Source: Armatimonadota bacterium (GTDB lineage Bacteria > Armatimonadota > Fimbriimonadia > Fimbriimonadales > Fimbriimonadaceae). Taken from it: a DNA stretch of 64,000 bases. Position 1 is the stretch's first letter. Each line of letters begins with the position of its first letter. Position numbers and translations under genes: made by a program. The DNA lies in the NCBI GenBank assembly GCA_020161505.1, contig JAIUNY010000014.1:1-64000 (forward strand), read 5' to 3'. Positions 23,679 to 33,039 of the stretch are shown here, piece by piece. Below the pieces are notes generated by a model. It did not search any database. It saw nothing but the letters and a program-made list of their open reading frames with translations, and was not told the origin of the DNA.

Positions 23679-24989
23679 GTGTCGTTGCGTATCAAATTTG
23701 TGTGTGCCCTGGCCCTCGCGGCTCTCGGCATCGCCCAAGCTCAAACCGGAGGCCAACCAGGATCCCAGCCCGGGACTGGTCAGCCAGCCCAAGCTACTCC
23801 CGCGCCGTTCAATGAAGAAACGAAAGCCAAAATTCTTGATGGAATCAAGCAGATTCTTCAAGAGCGAGCCTTCGTCCCTGGCCTCGATTTCAAGCGGTGG
23901 GATGACATGGTCGAAAAGGGCAAAGCGGAAATTGATGCCGCCAAGACCGAGACCGATTTCGTCCGGGTCGTCAATCGACAACTGCGGGAGTTTCGGATTA
24001 GCCATGTGTCGTTGCGCACGCCACGAGCGGCGGAAACACGTCGAACGGGAACCACAGTCGGGTTTGGTCTTTCGGCTCGCGTCAACGGAACCGTCATGGT
24101 CGTCGAGATCGTCGCCCCGGGTTCTCCGGCTGATCAAGCCGGGCTCAAAGTCGGCGACAAAATCACGATGATCGCCGGCAACCCCATCAACGCCGATTCG
24201 CGCATGCCGAGCGGTCAGCAAGAGGTCATCCTTCGAGTGATGGGTGCCGACAACACGGAGCGGGATGTCACGCTGAAGGCCGCTGCCTTTGTCAACACGC
24301 GCGCTGACTCCCTCAAGTGGATCGACGAGGAAACCGCGATCCTCCGCATCAACACCTTTGCCCGCGGTTACGAACGAGAGGCCATCGACAAGTTCGTCGA
24401 AGAAGCTCGTAAGTCGAAGCGACTCATCATCGACCTGCGGAACAACGGCGGTGGCGCGGTGAACAACCTGGCCCACCTGCTCGGCCTCTTCATCCCGGAA
24501 ACCGAAGCCGTAGGAACCTTCGTGAACCGGCGGATTGTCGACGAGTACGCCAAGGAGTTCCCTGAGAAGCCAGTAGAGCTCAAGGAAATCGCGAACTGGA
24601 CGACCCGCAAGTTCCGACCCACCACGCCGAAAGTTGCTCGGTACAACGGTCAGGTTGCGGTTCTCATCAATCGGGCATCCGCAAGCGCATCTGAAATCTT
24701 TGCCGCCGCGATGAAGGAAGTGGGGGGCGGCACCATCGTCGGACAAAACTCCATGGGCGCCGTGCTCGCCTCAGTGTATGGGCGCCTTGAGGGAGGATTC
24801 GAAATCCAATACCCGGTCAGCGACTATGTCACCGTCAAGGGGCAACGCCTGGAAGGCGACCCGGTCAGGCCCCATGTCGAAGCCACCGGGCGCACAGAGA
24901 ATGGCGTTGATCCCGTGGTGAATGCCGCGATCGCCGCCATGAACGATGCCCGGTTCATCCCGCCGCGCATCGGGCAAATGCTCCGCTAA
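23679..24989 (+). CDS. S41 family C-terminal processing protease with PDZ domain
   Basis: The 436-residue protein begins with a signal peptide (FVCALALAALGIAQAQ) and a Gln/Pro-rich linker. A helical region follows, then a PDZ domain at about residues 125-205 (VVEIVAPGSPADQAGLKVGD) and the S41 core: LIIDLRNNGGGAVNNL, the nucleophile in RASASASEIFAAAM, and GQNSMG, where a Lys would be expected in classical CtpA. It probably cleaves C-termini of exported proteins. The start is a GTG and there is a -10-like element close by. It is monocistronic. Confidence 0.87.
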   Translation: MSLRIKFVCALALAALGIAQAQTGGQPGSQPGTGQPAQATPAPFNEETKAKILDGIKQILQERAFVPGLDFKRWDDMVEKGKAEIDAAKTETDFVRVVNRQLREFRISHVSLRTPRAAETRRTGTTVGFGLSARVNGTVMVVEIVAPGSPADQAGLKVGDKITMIAGNPINADSRMPSGQQEVILRVMGADNTERDVTLKAAAFVNTRADSLKWIDEETAILRINTFARGYEREAIDKFVEEARKSKRLIIDLRNNGGGAVNNLAHLLGLFIPETEAVGTFVNRRIVDEYAKEFPEKPVELKEIANWTTRKFRPTTPKVARYNGQVAVLINRASASASEIFAAAMKEVGGGTIVGQNSMGAVLASVYGRLEGGFEIQYPVSDYVTVKGQRLEGDPVRPHVEATGRTENGVDPVVNAAIAAMNDARFIPPRIGQMLR

Positions 24990-25047
24990 AGTCCGGATCG
25001 CTATAGACACGCCGCCATCGCTCCCTCTGCCCGCGTAGTACGGGTCG

Positions 25048-25773
25048 ATGGAGCGATGGCGTACTTACATGCTTCCCGGGCTCGGGGCAGATGGTCGCCT
25101 ATTTACGTCTCTCGCACCCCACCTCGCTGAGCCTTCGACCCCCAAATGGATCGAGCCCTCCATCAAAGAGAGCCTCAGTGACTACTCTTTCCGATTCGCA
25201 GAATCCCTCGACCTCTCCCGTCCATTTGTGGTCGTTGGGTTTTCGTTCGGCGGGCAAGTCGCCATGGAGGCGGCGGCCCGACATGAAGGATTCCGCGAGG
25301 CCTGCCGAGGGATTCTGCTGGTCAGCAGTTGCCGGAATCAGGAAGCGATCACCAAGCAGTTTGCTTCGCGCGTTCAACTCATGCGCTATCTTCCGGATGC
25401 GTTTCTGCGCACGGGCTTGGTGGCGTTTAGCGCTCGATTTTCTCCCACTGATCCCCTCACGAAGGAGCAGCGCGCTTGGCTCCAAGAAATGGCGGAGAGC
25501 ACCGATCTCTCCTTCTTTCGATGGGCGGCGGGAGCCTGCTCAGATTGGGGTTTCGCGGGGCCGCACACCGGCGAGGGCCATCCTGCCATTCATCAGATCC
25601 ACGGAGGCAAAGACGATATCATCCCTTTGGTTCCTGGTCATGCCGAAGTAGTGTGGGACGATGCCGGGCACCTGCTGACCTACACTCACCCTGAGCAAAT
25701 AGCGGAGGCGTTGGATCGTCTGACGCAACCTGCCGGAGCCTCGGTTCTAGCCGAGCGTGTCCGGGTTCGCTGA
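25048..25773 (+). CDS. Alpha/beta hydrolase
   Basis: The 241-residue enzyme has an oxyanion region MLPGLGADGRLF, the nucleophile elbow VGFSFGGQ (Ser near residue 69), an acid in GGKDDIIPL, and the catalytic His in DAGHLLTY. The substrate is unknown. TAGTAC lies 6 bases before the ATG, fitting a leaderless message. Its 3' end overlaps the convergent DCC-family gene by 27 bases. Confidence 0.82.
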   Translation: MERWRTYMLPGLGADGRLFTSLAPHLAEPSTPKWIEPSIKESLSDYSFRFAESLDLSRPFVVVGFSFGGQVAMEAAARHEGFREACRGILLVSSCRNQEAITKQFASRVQLMRYLPDAFLRTGLVAFSARFSPTDPLTKEQRAWLQEMAESTDLSFFRWAAGACSDWGFAGPHTGEGHPAIHQIHGGKDDIIPLVPGHAEVVWDDAGHLLTYTHPEQIAEALDRLTQPAGASVLAERVRVR

Positions 25774-26217
25774 GTCACGCGAGTTTGGAGGCAAAGCCTC
25801 ACTTGAAGGCATTCGATTTTCGAGCCCGCAGGCTTTTTTCCCGAAAAACGCCTTGCTGATCACCGAGCGATTCATCGCGACGAGGCGGTACCCAATCCGG
25901 GCGAACCAGATGAACGGCAGTGCGCGCAAAATGCCGATTCCCCAGCTTCCACCTGTCATGTGGAGACTGTAGAGCACAGCGTCAGCCCCGCCCAGCACCT
26001 CGCCCGAGGCCGTCACGATCACCATTTCCCGCTTGCACCGCGCCATGATCTCGGCCGTCATTGGCGGAGTGGGGCAGTGTTGGAACGCACAAATCTCAAA
26101 TCGGCCTCTGGTATCTCGGCGACGCGCAACCCCGGCAAAGTGAGAACACATCCCACATTGCCCGTCCCAAAGGAGCCAGTCGCGCTTCACCATTCCTTCA
26201 CTCGATTCCTCGTTCAC
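25747..26217 (-). CDS. DCC family thiol-disulfide oxidoreductase-like protein (DUF393)
   Basis: The signature DGQCGMCS at about residues 18-25 matches the D-x-x-C-x-x-C motif that defines the DCC family, which has a thioredoxin-like fold. GGADAVLYSL and the hydrophobic helix region GILRALPFIWFARIGYRLVAMNR are also typical. The protein is 156 residues long. The start codon is one base before the preceding gene's stop on the same strand, so it is probably the last gene of the pxpB-pxpAC unit. Confidence 0.85.
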   Translation of the reverse strand: MNEESSEGMVKRDWLLWDGQCGMCSHFAGVARRRDTRGRFEICAFQHCPTPPMTAEIMARCKREMVIVTASGEVLGGADAVLYSLHMTGGSWGIGILRALPFIWFARIGYRLVAMNRSVISKAFFGKKACGLENRMPSSEALPPNSRDSANPDTLG

Positions 26218-27822
26218 TCATTCTACGCCCGCGCCGCGCGATGGTGGCGGCGGGAGTTCAAAAGTACGCGTGCTAAGCGGGGCCTGCCTTGCTGCCGGGT
26301 ACGGAATTCCCGAGTCTTCCGCTCCCCAGGAGCGATAGCCATGCTCGCTCAGCCTCCGACCAGGGGTCTGCCTCGGCTGGAGCACCACAGTGTCGCCGAT
26401 TCGCAGGAGGCTGGCATCCTCGAGTTCGAATTGATCAAGAACCCCCACCTTCGGGTAGCCCGAGATCGTTGGCCCATCGGGGCCATGGATGATCCATTCT
26501 CCTTGGGGCGTCTGCTGGATGACGCCCGGAACGCTCGGCTCGCTGGTTGCAAGGGGGGGGACGCTCGTCAAGTCGCTCGCAGGAACAAGCCGGATGCCGA
26601 CCCGGCTGGAATGGTGATGGACGGTGAAGGTCATCGGGGCAACTCTCCCAACAAAAGACTCGAAAGTGAGCTCACGTGGCGGGCTCAAGCAAGCACCGGG
26701 AACCGGAGAAAAACGTCGGTACGGCGTGGCGGCAAGGAACTCGTCACCGGTACGCAGCAGCCGAGGCGTCAAGCCGGGACTCTCCAGCCCCGCCCACGAG
26801 ATCCATCGTCGAGCGGCCTGGCTCGGAGCCCCCAGCTCAAGCACGCCGCCAGCAGGAACCATCCGGGTGACGGGATGGGCAATCAACTCGCCATTCAAAA
26901 GCGTCACCTCCGCACCACCGTAGAGCGCGACCGCCGTCGGGATCAAAAACTCAAGCGTGATCGGTCCGGAGAGCTCCAGAATCCCCTCGCTGTCGAGGAG
27001 CGCACACGAGATGCTCCCGAACTCAGAGTAAAACGAGTGGCCGCTGGGAACCCCGAACCTCCTAAGTTCATCCTCCGTGCTCAGGGACCGAACCCAAAAA
27101 TTGGGCCCTAGCGAAGACTTAACGCGCACCGTCCCAAGCATCCCACTCGATACCTTGAACCCGGCGCCTTCGAGCGCGGCTCGGGCGATCCGCGCGACTC
27201 CGACTGGATCATCGCCATCTCCATGTAAGCAGAGCGAATCACATTTCTCGGCGAGCCGCACCGCTTGTTCTGCGATTTCGCGGGAGTCGTGGAGCATCGC
27301 ACCCGGGTGCCCCCTTGGCACGAGCCTTCCATCCGGTTGCATCCTTCGATCCACGAAACCTTCTCGGATCAGAGGCACACCCGCTTCCAGCGCGAGAGTT
27401 TCGTGCTCGCTCTCAGGCATACCCATCAGAGGCAACTTCGTTGCCCGGAGCATTTCTCGCACGACGGTTCGAGGGTATCCCGGGAGAAGGCAATCGTGAT
27501 ACAGCGCGCCATGGGGTTTGAGATACCGGGCTTCCGAAGGAATTTTCCGGAGGGATTCCTCGAAGGACTCTTTTAACCGACTCACGATTTCGTCAGGGAG
27601 ATCCGCAAAGGGCCGACGCCCGAAGGTGTCTGGATCGGGATATCCCGGGTGAAAGCCAACGCGCACTTTCGACTTCACCGCTGCCCCGAGCAGATGGTGG
27701 TCAATCTGGCCTGTCGCAGTGTATTTCCCGCACGATACATTCGCGCTGGTGACCACCGAAAGCAACTCCAGGTCACTTGCGAACCCCTCCCCCATATCCG
27801 CATTGAGATCGATGCATTTCAT
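26218..27822 (-). CDS. 5-oxoprolinase subunit A - subunit C fusion
   Basis: The first 225 residues are PxpA (LamB/YcsF family): DLNADMGEGF, SANVSCGKYTAT, and VGFHPGYPDPDTFGRR, with LKPHGALYHD after them. From about residue 235 a PxpC (KipA, biotin-dependent carboxyltransferase-like) domain continues without a linker (FGVPSGHSFYSEFGS, LELSGPITLEFLIPTAVALYGG). PxpABC hydrolyses 5-oxoproline to glutamate using ATP. Usually A and C are separate and PxpB-PxpC are the partners that fuse. The ATG overlaps the pxpB stop as ATGA. Confidence 0.87.
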   Translation of the reverse strand: MKCIDLNADMGEGFASDLELLSVVTSANVSCGKYTATGQIDHHLLGAAVKSKVRVGFHPGYPDPDTFGRRPFADLPDEIVSRLKESFEESLRKIPSEARYLKPHGALYHDCLLPGYPRTVVREMLRATKLPLMGMPESEHETLALEAGVPLIREGFVDRRMQPDGRLVPRGHPGAMLHDSREIAEQAVRLAEKCDSLCLHGDGDDPVGVARIARAALEGAGFKVSSGMLGTVRVKSSLGPNFWVRSLSTEDELRRFGVPSGHSFYSEFGSISCALLDSEGILELSGPITLEFLIPTAVALYGGAEVTLLNGELIAHPVTRMVPAGGVLELGAPSQAARRWISWAGLESPGLTPRLLRTGDEFLAATPYRRFSPVPGACLSPPRELTFESFVGRVAPMTFTVHHHSSRVGIRLVPASDLTSVPPLATSEPSVPGVIQQTPQGEWIIHGPDGPTISGYPKVGVLDQFELEDASLLRIGDTVVLQPRQTPGRRLSEHGYRSWGAEDSGIPYPAARQAPLSTRTFELPPPPSRGAGVE

Positions 27823-28478
27823 CGAACGGCCTCCAGGCGACGTCCTTCGAATTCGCGGGCTTCCGCCTCGGAAACAGCGAAAAACTCCACCGTATCTCCC
27901 ACTTCCAGCGGGAAGAATCGCTCCTCCACGTTCACAAACTCAAGCGGCGTCCGCCCGATCAGCCACCACCCGCCCGGCCTCTCCATCGGATAGACCGCTG
28001 ACTGATCTCCCATGATCGCCACCGATCCAGGAGCCACGCGCGGGCGAGGGGAATCCAGGCGGAACAGCCCGCTCAGTGCTGGATGAAGCCCGGTGAGATA
28101 GCCGAATCCTGGGCAGAATCCCACCGCTTCGCAGAGAAATTTCGACTCCTGGTGCCGAGCAACGACCTCGCTCGCATCGAGCCCAAGTCGAGCAGCGACC
28201 GCCTCGAGATCCTCCCCGTCGTACACCACCGGAACTCGAAAATGCCGACCCTCGAACGATGCCGGCAAATCACTCCAGTCCAACGCCGCGATCTCTTCCG
28301 AGGGGTGCTTCCCGCGTGGCTCATGCACCCCCAGGTAGATCCCCACGCAGTCGAAGCACGGCACGGCGTCGATCACACCGGCAACCTTGGCCTCCCGAAT
28401 CTTCTTCGCGACAGCGGGCGCAGGGCCGGGGCAATCCTTCATAATCACGAGGAAATCACCGACGCGCTCGAACCGCAT
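27819..28478 (-). CDS. pxpB: 5-oxoprolinase subunit B (KipI family)
   Basis: The 219-residue protein follows the PxpB pattern: an N-terminal segment, FRVPVVYDGEDLEAVA in the middle, EAVGFCPGFGYLTGL as the family signature, VAPGSVAIMGDQSAVYP, and GGWWLIGRTPL near the end. With the PxpA-PxpC fusion it completes 5-oxoprolinase. Its ATG is only 19 bases from that of the divergent dut, so both promoters must overlap the genes or each other. Confidence 0.9.
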   Translation of the reverse strand: MRFERVGDFLVIMKDCPGPAPAVAKKIREAKVAGVIDAVPCFDCVGIYLGVHEPRGKHPSEEIAALDWSDLPASFEGRHFRVPVVYDGEDLEAVAARLGLDASEVVARHQESKFLCEAVGFCPGFGYLTGLHPALSGLFRLDSPRPRVAPGSVAIMGDQSAVYPMERPGGWWLIGRTPLEFVNVEERFFPLEVGDTVEFFAVSEAEAREFEGRRLEAVR

Positions 28479-28497
28479 CCCCCACTCTTACCCCAAC

Positions 28498-28932
28498 ATG
28501 ACCCCGGAACTCCGAATCACTGCTGAACCAGGCGCCGAACTCCCCTCATACGCCACCGAAGGAGCCGCCGGACTCGATCTGCGCGCGTTCGAAGATGTCC
28601 ACCTCAACCCCCTGGAGCGTAAGCTCATCCGCACCGGACTCAAGATGGCGATTCCCGAAGGATTCGAGGGCCAAGTCCGCCCGCGATCCGGCCTCGCCCT
28701 CCGACTCGGACTGAGCATGGTGAATACCCCCGGCACCATCGACAGCGATTTTCGTGGAGAAGTTGGAGTGATTTTGATCAATCTGAGCGATTCTGTCGTC
28801 CAACTTTCCAAAGGCGAACGGATCGCCCAACTCGTGATCTGCCCGGTGGCAAAGGCACGAGTTGTGCAAGTGGACGATCTCGACTCGACCGAACGAGGAG
28901 GTGGCGGATTTGGAAGCACAGGGACAAAATGA
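28498..28932 (+). CDS. dut: dUTP diphosphatase
   Basis: All five dUTPase motifs are present in 144 residues: AAGLDLRAFED (1), RPRSGLALR (2), GTIDSDFRGEVGV (3), GERIAQLVI (4), and the C-terminal glycine-rich ERGGGGFGSTG (5). The enzyme forms a trimer and turns dUTP into dUMP, keeping uracil out of DNA and feeding thymidylate synthesis. The ATG at 28498 starts just after an N-terminal extension without similarity. The 3' end overlaps the start of the next gene. Confidence 0.96.
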   Translation: MTPELRITAEPGAELPSYATEGAAGLDLRAFEDVHLNPLERKLIRTGLKMAIPEGFEGQVRPRSGLALRLGLSMVNTPGTIDSDFRGEVGVILINLSDSVVQLSKGERIAQLVICPVAKARVVQVDDLDSTERGGGGFGSTGTK

Positions 28933-30121
28933 CAACAAGCGGAGTTGCCCGCGATGCTTTGCCGTGAATACGGCAGCGGCAACTTTCTGCACCGACTGCG
29001 GGGCCAGTCTCGATGGAACGCGCAGCAGCAGCGATAGCGACGTCAGCGGGCAAATTGCCAACGCCAACGTCTTGCGCATGCGGAACCAGCTTCAGGAGGC
29101 CATTGATGCCTGCCTCGCAATTCTGCGCCGCTATCCCAACAATGTCACCGCCCACTCGCTTCTCGGCGAAATCTATCTCGAACGAGATGAACCCGATCAA
29201 GCGGTGCAGTGGTTCGAGATGGCACTTGATCTCGATCCGAAGAACGCTCGAGATCAAGCCATGCTCGCCAAGGCCAAGTCTCAGCTCGAAGCTGCCAACA
29301 AGAAGCAAACCATTGAGCAGCTTGAGATTCAGCCCCGCTCGTTTACCACGGCATACGTCGTGGGGGTCGCCGCGCTGATCCTGGCCGTGGGTTTGGCGGC
29401 CTTCTTTATCGGATCCGCAACCAGCAAAAACCGCCTCGCTCAAATGAAGCCCGAGGCATCAGAGCCGATTCAGATCCCCGCCGGTAAGCCCGCCCAACCT
29501 CTCGGAAACCCTGCCACCAAAATGAGTGCTGATGGCAAAACGAGCTCCAACACCGATCTGACGGCACTGCGAGCGATTCAATCAACCGGTGAGCGCGGCA
29601 ACTTGATCACGTCTCTGCTGGTAGACCCCGCAACAGAATTGGTTACGGTCACTGCGACCATGGCCGAAGATGAGGCAGCGGATGTGACTGCCACTCGACT
29701 GGCTTGGAGTGTTTTTGCGGGGAGGAGAGAGACTCGAACCGCGACGATCAGGCTTACGGTTGATCGGAACCTGGTGTTCGTGGGAACCGTCTCACGGGAT
29801 GCATTCGATGAGGCCGCAGCAGCATCTCAGCCCGTCGAAGCCCTCGCTAAGGTGCTCTTCCCGAATCCCTGGGCCACCGGAGCCGGTGCGAGTGGCGCCC
29901 CCGTGACGGGCAACGCCCAGCAACCCCAAAACCCGGTGACCCCGCCGGTGGATCCCCAGCAACCACCGAACGGAACCGGAGACCCCAACCCCGGTCAGAC
30001 AACCGATGGCTCGGCTACAAACGGAGGAGCCACCGGCGATCAAACCACCGGTGGCTCGGGCTCCACGACCTCGGGAGATCCGGGGGCTACGAACCCCACA
30101 CCAGATCAGGCCGGAGGATAA
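28910..30121 (+). CDS. Zinc-ribbon, TPR and membrane-anchored protein with Pro/Gly-rich tail
   Basis: The protein has a zinc ribbon (CPRCFAVNTAAATFCTDCG), two to three TPR-like repeats (ANVLRMRNQLQEAIDACLAI, then LLGEIYLERDEPDQAVQWFEMA), a transmembrane helix (VVGVAALILAVGLAAFFIG), a possible exported domain, and a low-complexity tail of Pro, Gly, Thr and Gln. Function unknown; it may be an envelope scaffold. I placed the start at a TTG (28910) because GAGGAGG lies 8 bases upstream; a GTG at 28901 and an ATG at 28862 are alternatives, all overlapping dut. The 3' end overlaps convergent purA by 35 bases. Confidence 0.75.
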   Translation: MEAQGQNDNKRSCPRCFAVNTAAATFCTDCGASLDGTRSSSDSDVSGQIANANVLRMRNQLQEAIDACLAILRRYPNNVTAHSLLGEIYLERDEPDQAVQWFEMALDLDPKNARDQAMLAKAKSQLEAANKKQTIEQLEIQPRSFTTAYVVGVAALILAVGLAAFFIGSATSKNRLAQMKPEASEPIQIPAGKPAQPLGNPATKMSADGKTSSNTDLTALRAIQSTGERGNLITSLLVDPATELVTVTATMAEDEAADVTATRLAWSVFAGRRETRTATIRLTVDRNLVFVGTVSRDAFDEAAAASQPVEALAKVLFPNPWATGAGASGAPVTGNAQQPQNPVTPPVDPQQPPNGTGDPNPGQTTDGSATNGGATGDQTTGGSGSTTSGDPGATNPTPDQAGG

Positions 30122-31379
30122 TCGTCTCGTCGCGATCCGGGCCAATGCTCAGGATCGCGGCGGGAGTCCCCGTGAACTCCTCAATGAAGCGCACGTAATC
30201 TTGGGTCGCCTTCGGGAGATCGTCCCAGCTTCGCGCGCCTTGGATATCCTCGCTCCAACCCTTGAGCGTCTGGGTTTGAGCCTCAACACCTTCCCATTCT
30301 TCGATGGAGTAGGGAAGGTGCCCGAGCGGGCCACCGTGCGCGTGATACGCCGTGCAGACTTCAAGATCACCCACTCCGCTGAGCACATCGAGCCGTGTGA
30401 TGATCAGTCCGCTGAGCGAGTTCAGTCGGCACGAGTGCTTGAGGGCAACCAAATCCAGCCATCCGCAACGCCGAGGCCGACCCGTGGTCGTGCCATATTC
30501 GTGGCCCTGATCGCGGATCTGCTGCCCAATTTCGTTGTCCAGCTCAGTCGGGAACGGGCCTTCGCCGACCCGAGTGGTGTAGGCCTTGCAGACTCCAAGC
30601 GCGTTATGGATATCCCGCGGCCCGATCCCCGTGCCGAGACACGCGCCGCCCGCTGTCGGGTGGCTGCTTGTCACATAAGGGTACGTGCCGTGGTCGAGAT
30701 CCAGGAACGTGCCCTGAGCACCCTCGAAAAGCACCCTTTCACCTCGGCGAACCGCTTCCTGAAGAATCGCCTCCGTATCCATCACGTAAGGTCGAATTCG
30801 GTCGGCGTAAGCGGTGTACTCCTCCAACAGGGGTTCGTAGGCAATCGGTTCGCCACCGAGAAGTTGCATCAAGCGATTCTTGAACTCCAGCACCTCGCGG
30901 AGCCGTACCGGGAACTTCTTCGCATCGACAAACTCGCCCATCCGAATCCCGATTCGCTGAACCTTATCGGTATACATCGGGCCGATGCCTCGGCTCGTCG
31001 TGCCGATCTTGTTGTCCCCGCGCGCCGCTTCTTCCAGTCGATCGAGTTCGCGGTGGTAGGGAAACACGACGTGCGCCGCCGGAGACACCCGAAGTTCACC
31101 GAGTTCCGGCTTTTGAGCCCTGGTTCGATCAAGCTCTTCCAGAAGGCTCTTCGGACAGACCGCCATCCCTCCAGCAAGAATCGAGACCGCATTCGGGTGA
31201 AGAATCCCGGCGGGAAGAAGGTGGAATTTATAGGTTTGTCCACCCGTGATCACGGTGTGACCAGCGTTGTTTCCGCCGCTGTATCGGACGACAAACGTCG
31301 CCTGATCCCCCAAAACGTCAACGATTTTTCCTTTCGCTTCGTCGCCCCATTGCGCGCCCACGATGACGAGAGTTGCCAT
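30087..31379 (-). CDS. purA: Adenylosuccinate synthetase
   Basis: The 430-residue enzyme joins IMP and aspartate with GTP in AMP synthesis. Hallmarks are GAQWGDEAKGKIVD at the N-terminus with catalytic Asp and Lys, NNAGHTV, IGTTSRGIGPMY, the loop FEGAQGTFLDLDHGTYPYVTSS, and EYGTTTGRPRRCGW. I used the ATG at 31379, which is preceded by GAGAAAGAAAAA and starts the known N-terminus. A 20-residue upstream extension lacks similarity. It is monocistronic. Confidence 0.97.
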   Translation of the reverse strand: MATLVIVGAQWGDEAKGKIVDVLGDQATFVVRYSGGNNAGHTVITGGQTYKFHLLPAGILHPNAVSILAGGMAVCPKSLLEELDRTRAQKPELGELRVSPAAHVVFPYHRELDRLEEAARGDNKIGTTSRGIGPMYTDKVQRIGIRMGEFVDAKKFPVRLREVLEFKNRLMQLLGGEPIAYEPLLEEYTAYADRIRPYVMDTEAILQEAVRRGERVLFEGAQGTFLDLDHGTYPYVTSSHPTAGGACLGTGIGPRDIHNALGVCKAYTTRVGEGPFPTELDNEIGQQIRDQGHEYGTTTGRPRRCGWLDLVALKHSCRLNSLSGLIITRLDVLSGVGDLEVCTAYHAHGGPLGHLPYSIEEWEGVEAQTQTLKGWSEDIQGARSWDDLPKATQDYVRFIEEFTGTPAAILSIGPDRDETIILRPDLVWGS

Positions 31380-31548
31380 AGATTTTTCTTTCTCCTCAAC
31401 CGGAGAGCCGACGTCGCACACAGAGAGAAGCCGACGCATCCCGGTTGGTGATGATTCACCATGCGAGGATCCGCCGGCTTCGCCGTTGCGCCTTATCTCG
31501 ACGCCGCTATTGTATCAGGCTCCTTGCGTGACGAGGGTAAGGATGGGC

Positions 31549-32490
31549 CTAAGGCAGAGCCTCACCCCGGGCTGCGAGATAGAGCCGATACCACTCCTCG
31601 CGACTCAGCTCGATCTCTGTTGCCTTCACCGCCGAGGAAATCCGCTTCGGATCCGTCGATCCCACAATCGGGATCATCCGGCTGGGATGCTTCAGGAGCC
31701 ACGCAAAGCAAATCTCTGCATTGCTGACCCCATGAGCCTTCGCGGTGGCAGAAATCGTGCTGTGGAGCTTGGCGCGAGCCGGATCCCAGTCCGAGCCAGG
31801 ATCAAATGTGTCACTGGCAAGCCACCCTCCGCCGACCGGAGACCAGGCGAGCGGCGTGATCGTGTCCTTTTGACACTGATCCAGAGTGCCATCGGTGAAG
31901 GGATGTAGGTGAGACAGGCTCACCTCGATCTGATTCACGACCAGAGGATCGGGCAACCTCGATTGCAGCAAGTCCACAAAACTGGGGCTGAAGTTGCTGA
32001 CGCCGAAAAACCGCACCTTGCCTTGCTCCTTGAGTTTGGCAAAGGCCTCGGCAACTTCGCCCACATCCATAAGGACATCCGGCCGATGGAGTTGGTAGAT
32101 ATCCACGTAGTCCGTGTTAAGCCGAGTAAGCGACTGCTCGCAGCTCCAAACAATATGCTCACCTGCGAAGTCGTAGCGGTGCGGAGAATCGGGTTGGGGA
32201 TCGCCGCCAAACCGGATGCCGCACTTGGTCGCGATCATGGCCTTCTCGCGCAGACTGGGCTCCTCTTTCAGAAGCTTGCCGTGCAGAGATTCGCAGCCAG
32301 TTTGAGCATAGATGTCGGCGTGGTCGAACAGGGTGTAGCCTGCCTCGTAAGCCGCGCGGAGTGAAGCAAAGGCCGCTGCTTCTCGAGCCGCTGTGATCTC
32401 CTTAGGATCCCACGTTCCGGCGATTCTCATGCATCCGTAGGCGAGTCGGGAGACGGAGAGGCCAGTTTTGCCCAGGGGCTGCGTGATCAT
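31549..32490 (-). CDS. Aldo/keto reductase
   Basis: The 313-residue protein shows the AKR barrel with catalytic Asp in FDHADIY, Lys in IATKCGI, and His in YQLHRPD. The NADPH-binding stretch near the end is IVGSTDPKRI. It resembles the YdhF group. Substrate unknown. The sequence TAAGAC lies 6 bases before the ATG and AAGGA directly in front of it, so either a leaderless or a short-leader message is possible. It is divergent from the GyrI-like gene. Confidence 0.88.
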   Translation of the reverse strand: MITQPLGKTGLSVSRLAYGCMRIAGTWDPKEITAAREAAAFASLRAAYEAGYTLFDHADIYAQTGCESLHGKLLKEEPSLREKAMIATKCGIRFGGDPQPDSPHRYDFAGEHIVWSCEQSLTRLNTDYVDIYQLHRPDVLMDVGEVAEAFAKLKEQGKVRFFGVSNFSPSFVDLLQSRLPDPLVVNQIEVSLSHLHPFTDGTLDQCQKDTITPLAWSPVGGGWLASDTFDPGSDWDPARAKLHSTISATAKAHGVSNAEICFAWLLKHPSRMIPIVGSTDPKRISSAVKATEIELSREEWYRLYLAARGEALP

Positions 32491-32579
32491 TCCTTGGTCT
32501 TACCTGGTCGGGCTTCGGGGCAGTGGGGAAGTTCTGTAATTGTCTTGACAGAATCGTGTGATTCAGGCAGACTGCGGGC

Positions 32580-33035
32580 ATGGAATCGTTGATTGTTTCG
32601 CTCCCCGCCAAGCGCTATCTCACCTTGCGTCATCACGGGCCGTTTCATCACATCGGGGGCACGTTTGAGGCGTTTTTCGGGAAGGCGATGCCGCTGGGCG
32701 TTCCCGTGCTGGGGGTCGTCGGGTTCTACATGAGTGGCCCCGATCTGCCGGAAGATCAGCTGGAAAGCTACGCGGGATGCGAAGTTCCTCTGGATTTCGA
32801 ATCGCCAAGCGAGAAGTTCACCGTACTCGACGTGCCAGCGGGCGACTTTCTGAAAGCGACCCACATGGGTGCTTACGAGGGCCTCGGCGCGGCATGGGGC
32901 GAGTTCATGGGGCCAGTTCTCTCGGGATGCGGTCGCGAGCTGAATCCGGCTTGGACTTATGAGCACTATGTCAACGACTGCACCGAGGTGCCGCTGGAGG
33001 AAGTCCAGACTGATCTCTTTGCGTCGCTGAGGTGA
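32580..33035 (+). CDS. GyrI-like (AraC effector-binding fold) small-molecule-binding protein
   Basis: The 151-residue protein has the two-repeat GyrI fold: AKRYLTLRHHGPFHHIGGTFEAF at the start and FTVLDVPAGDFLKATHMGAYEGLGAAWGEF in the second repeat, with the conserved Glu in NPAWTYEHYVND. Such stand-alone domains bind drugs or act as gyrase inhibitors or hydrolases. No DNA-binding domain is present. TTGACA at 32545-32550 lies so close to the ATG that a very short or absent leader is likely. It ends four bases from the convergent mutS stop. Confidence 0.8.
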   Translation: MESLIVSLPAKRYLTLRHHGPFHHIGGTFEAFFGKAMPLGVPVLGVVGFYMSGPDLPEDQLESYAGCEVPLDFESPSEKFTVLDVPAGDFLKATHMGAYEGLGAAWGEFMGPVLSGCGRELNPAWTYEHYVNDCTEVPLEEVQTDLFASLR

Positions 33036-33039
33036 AGGG

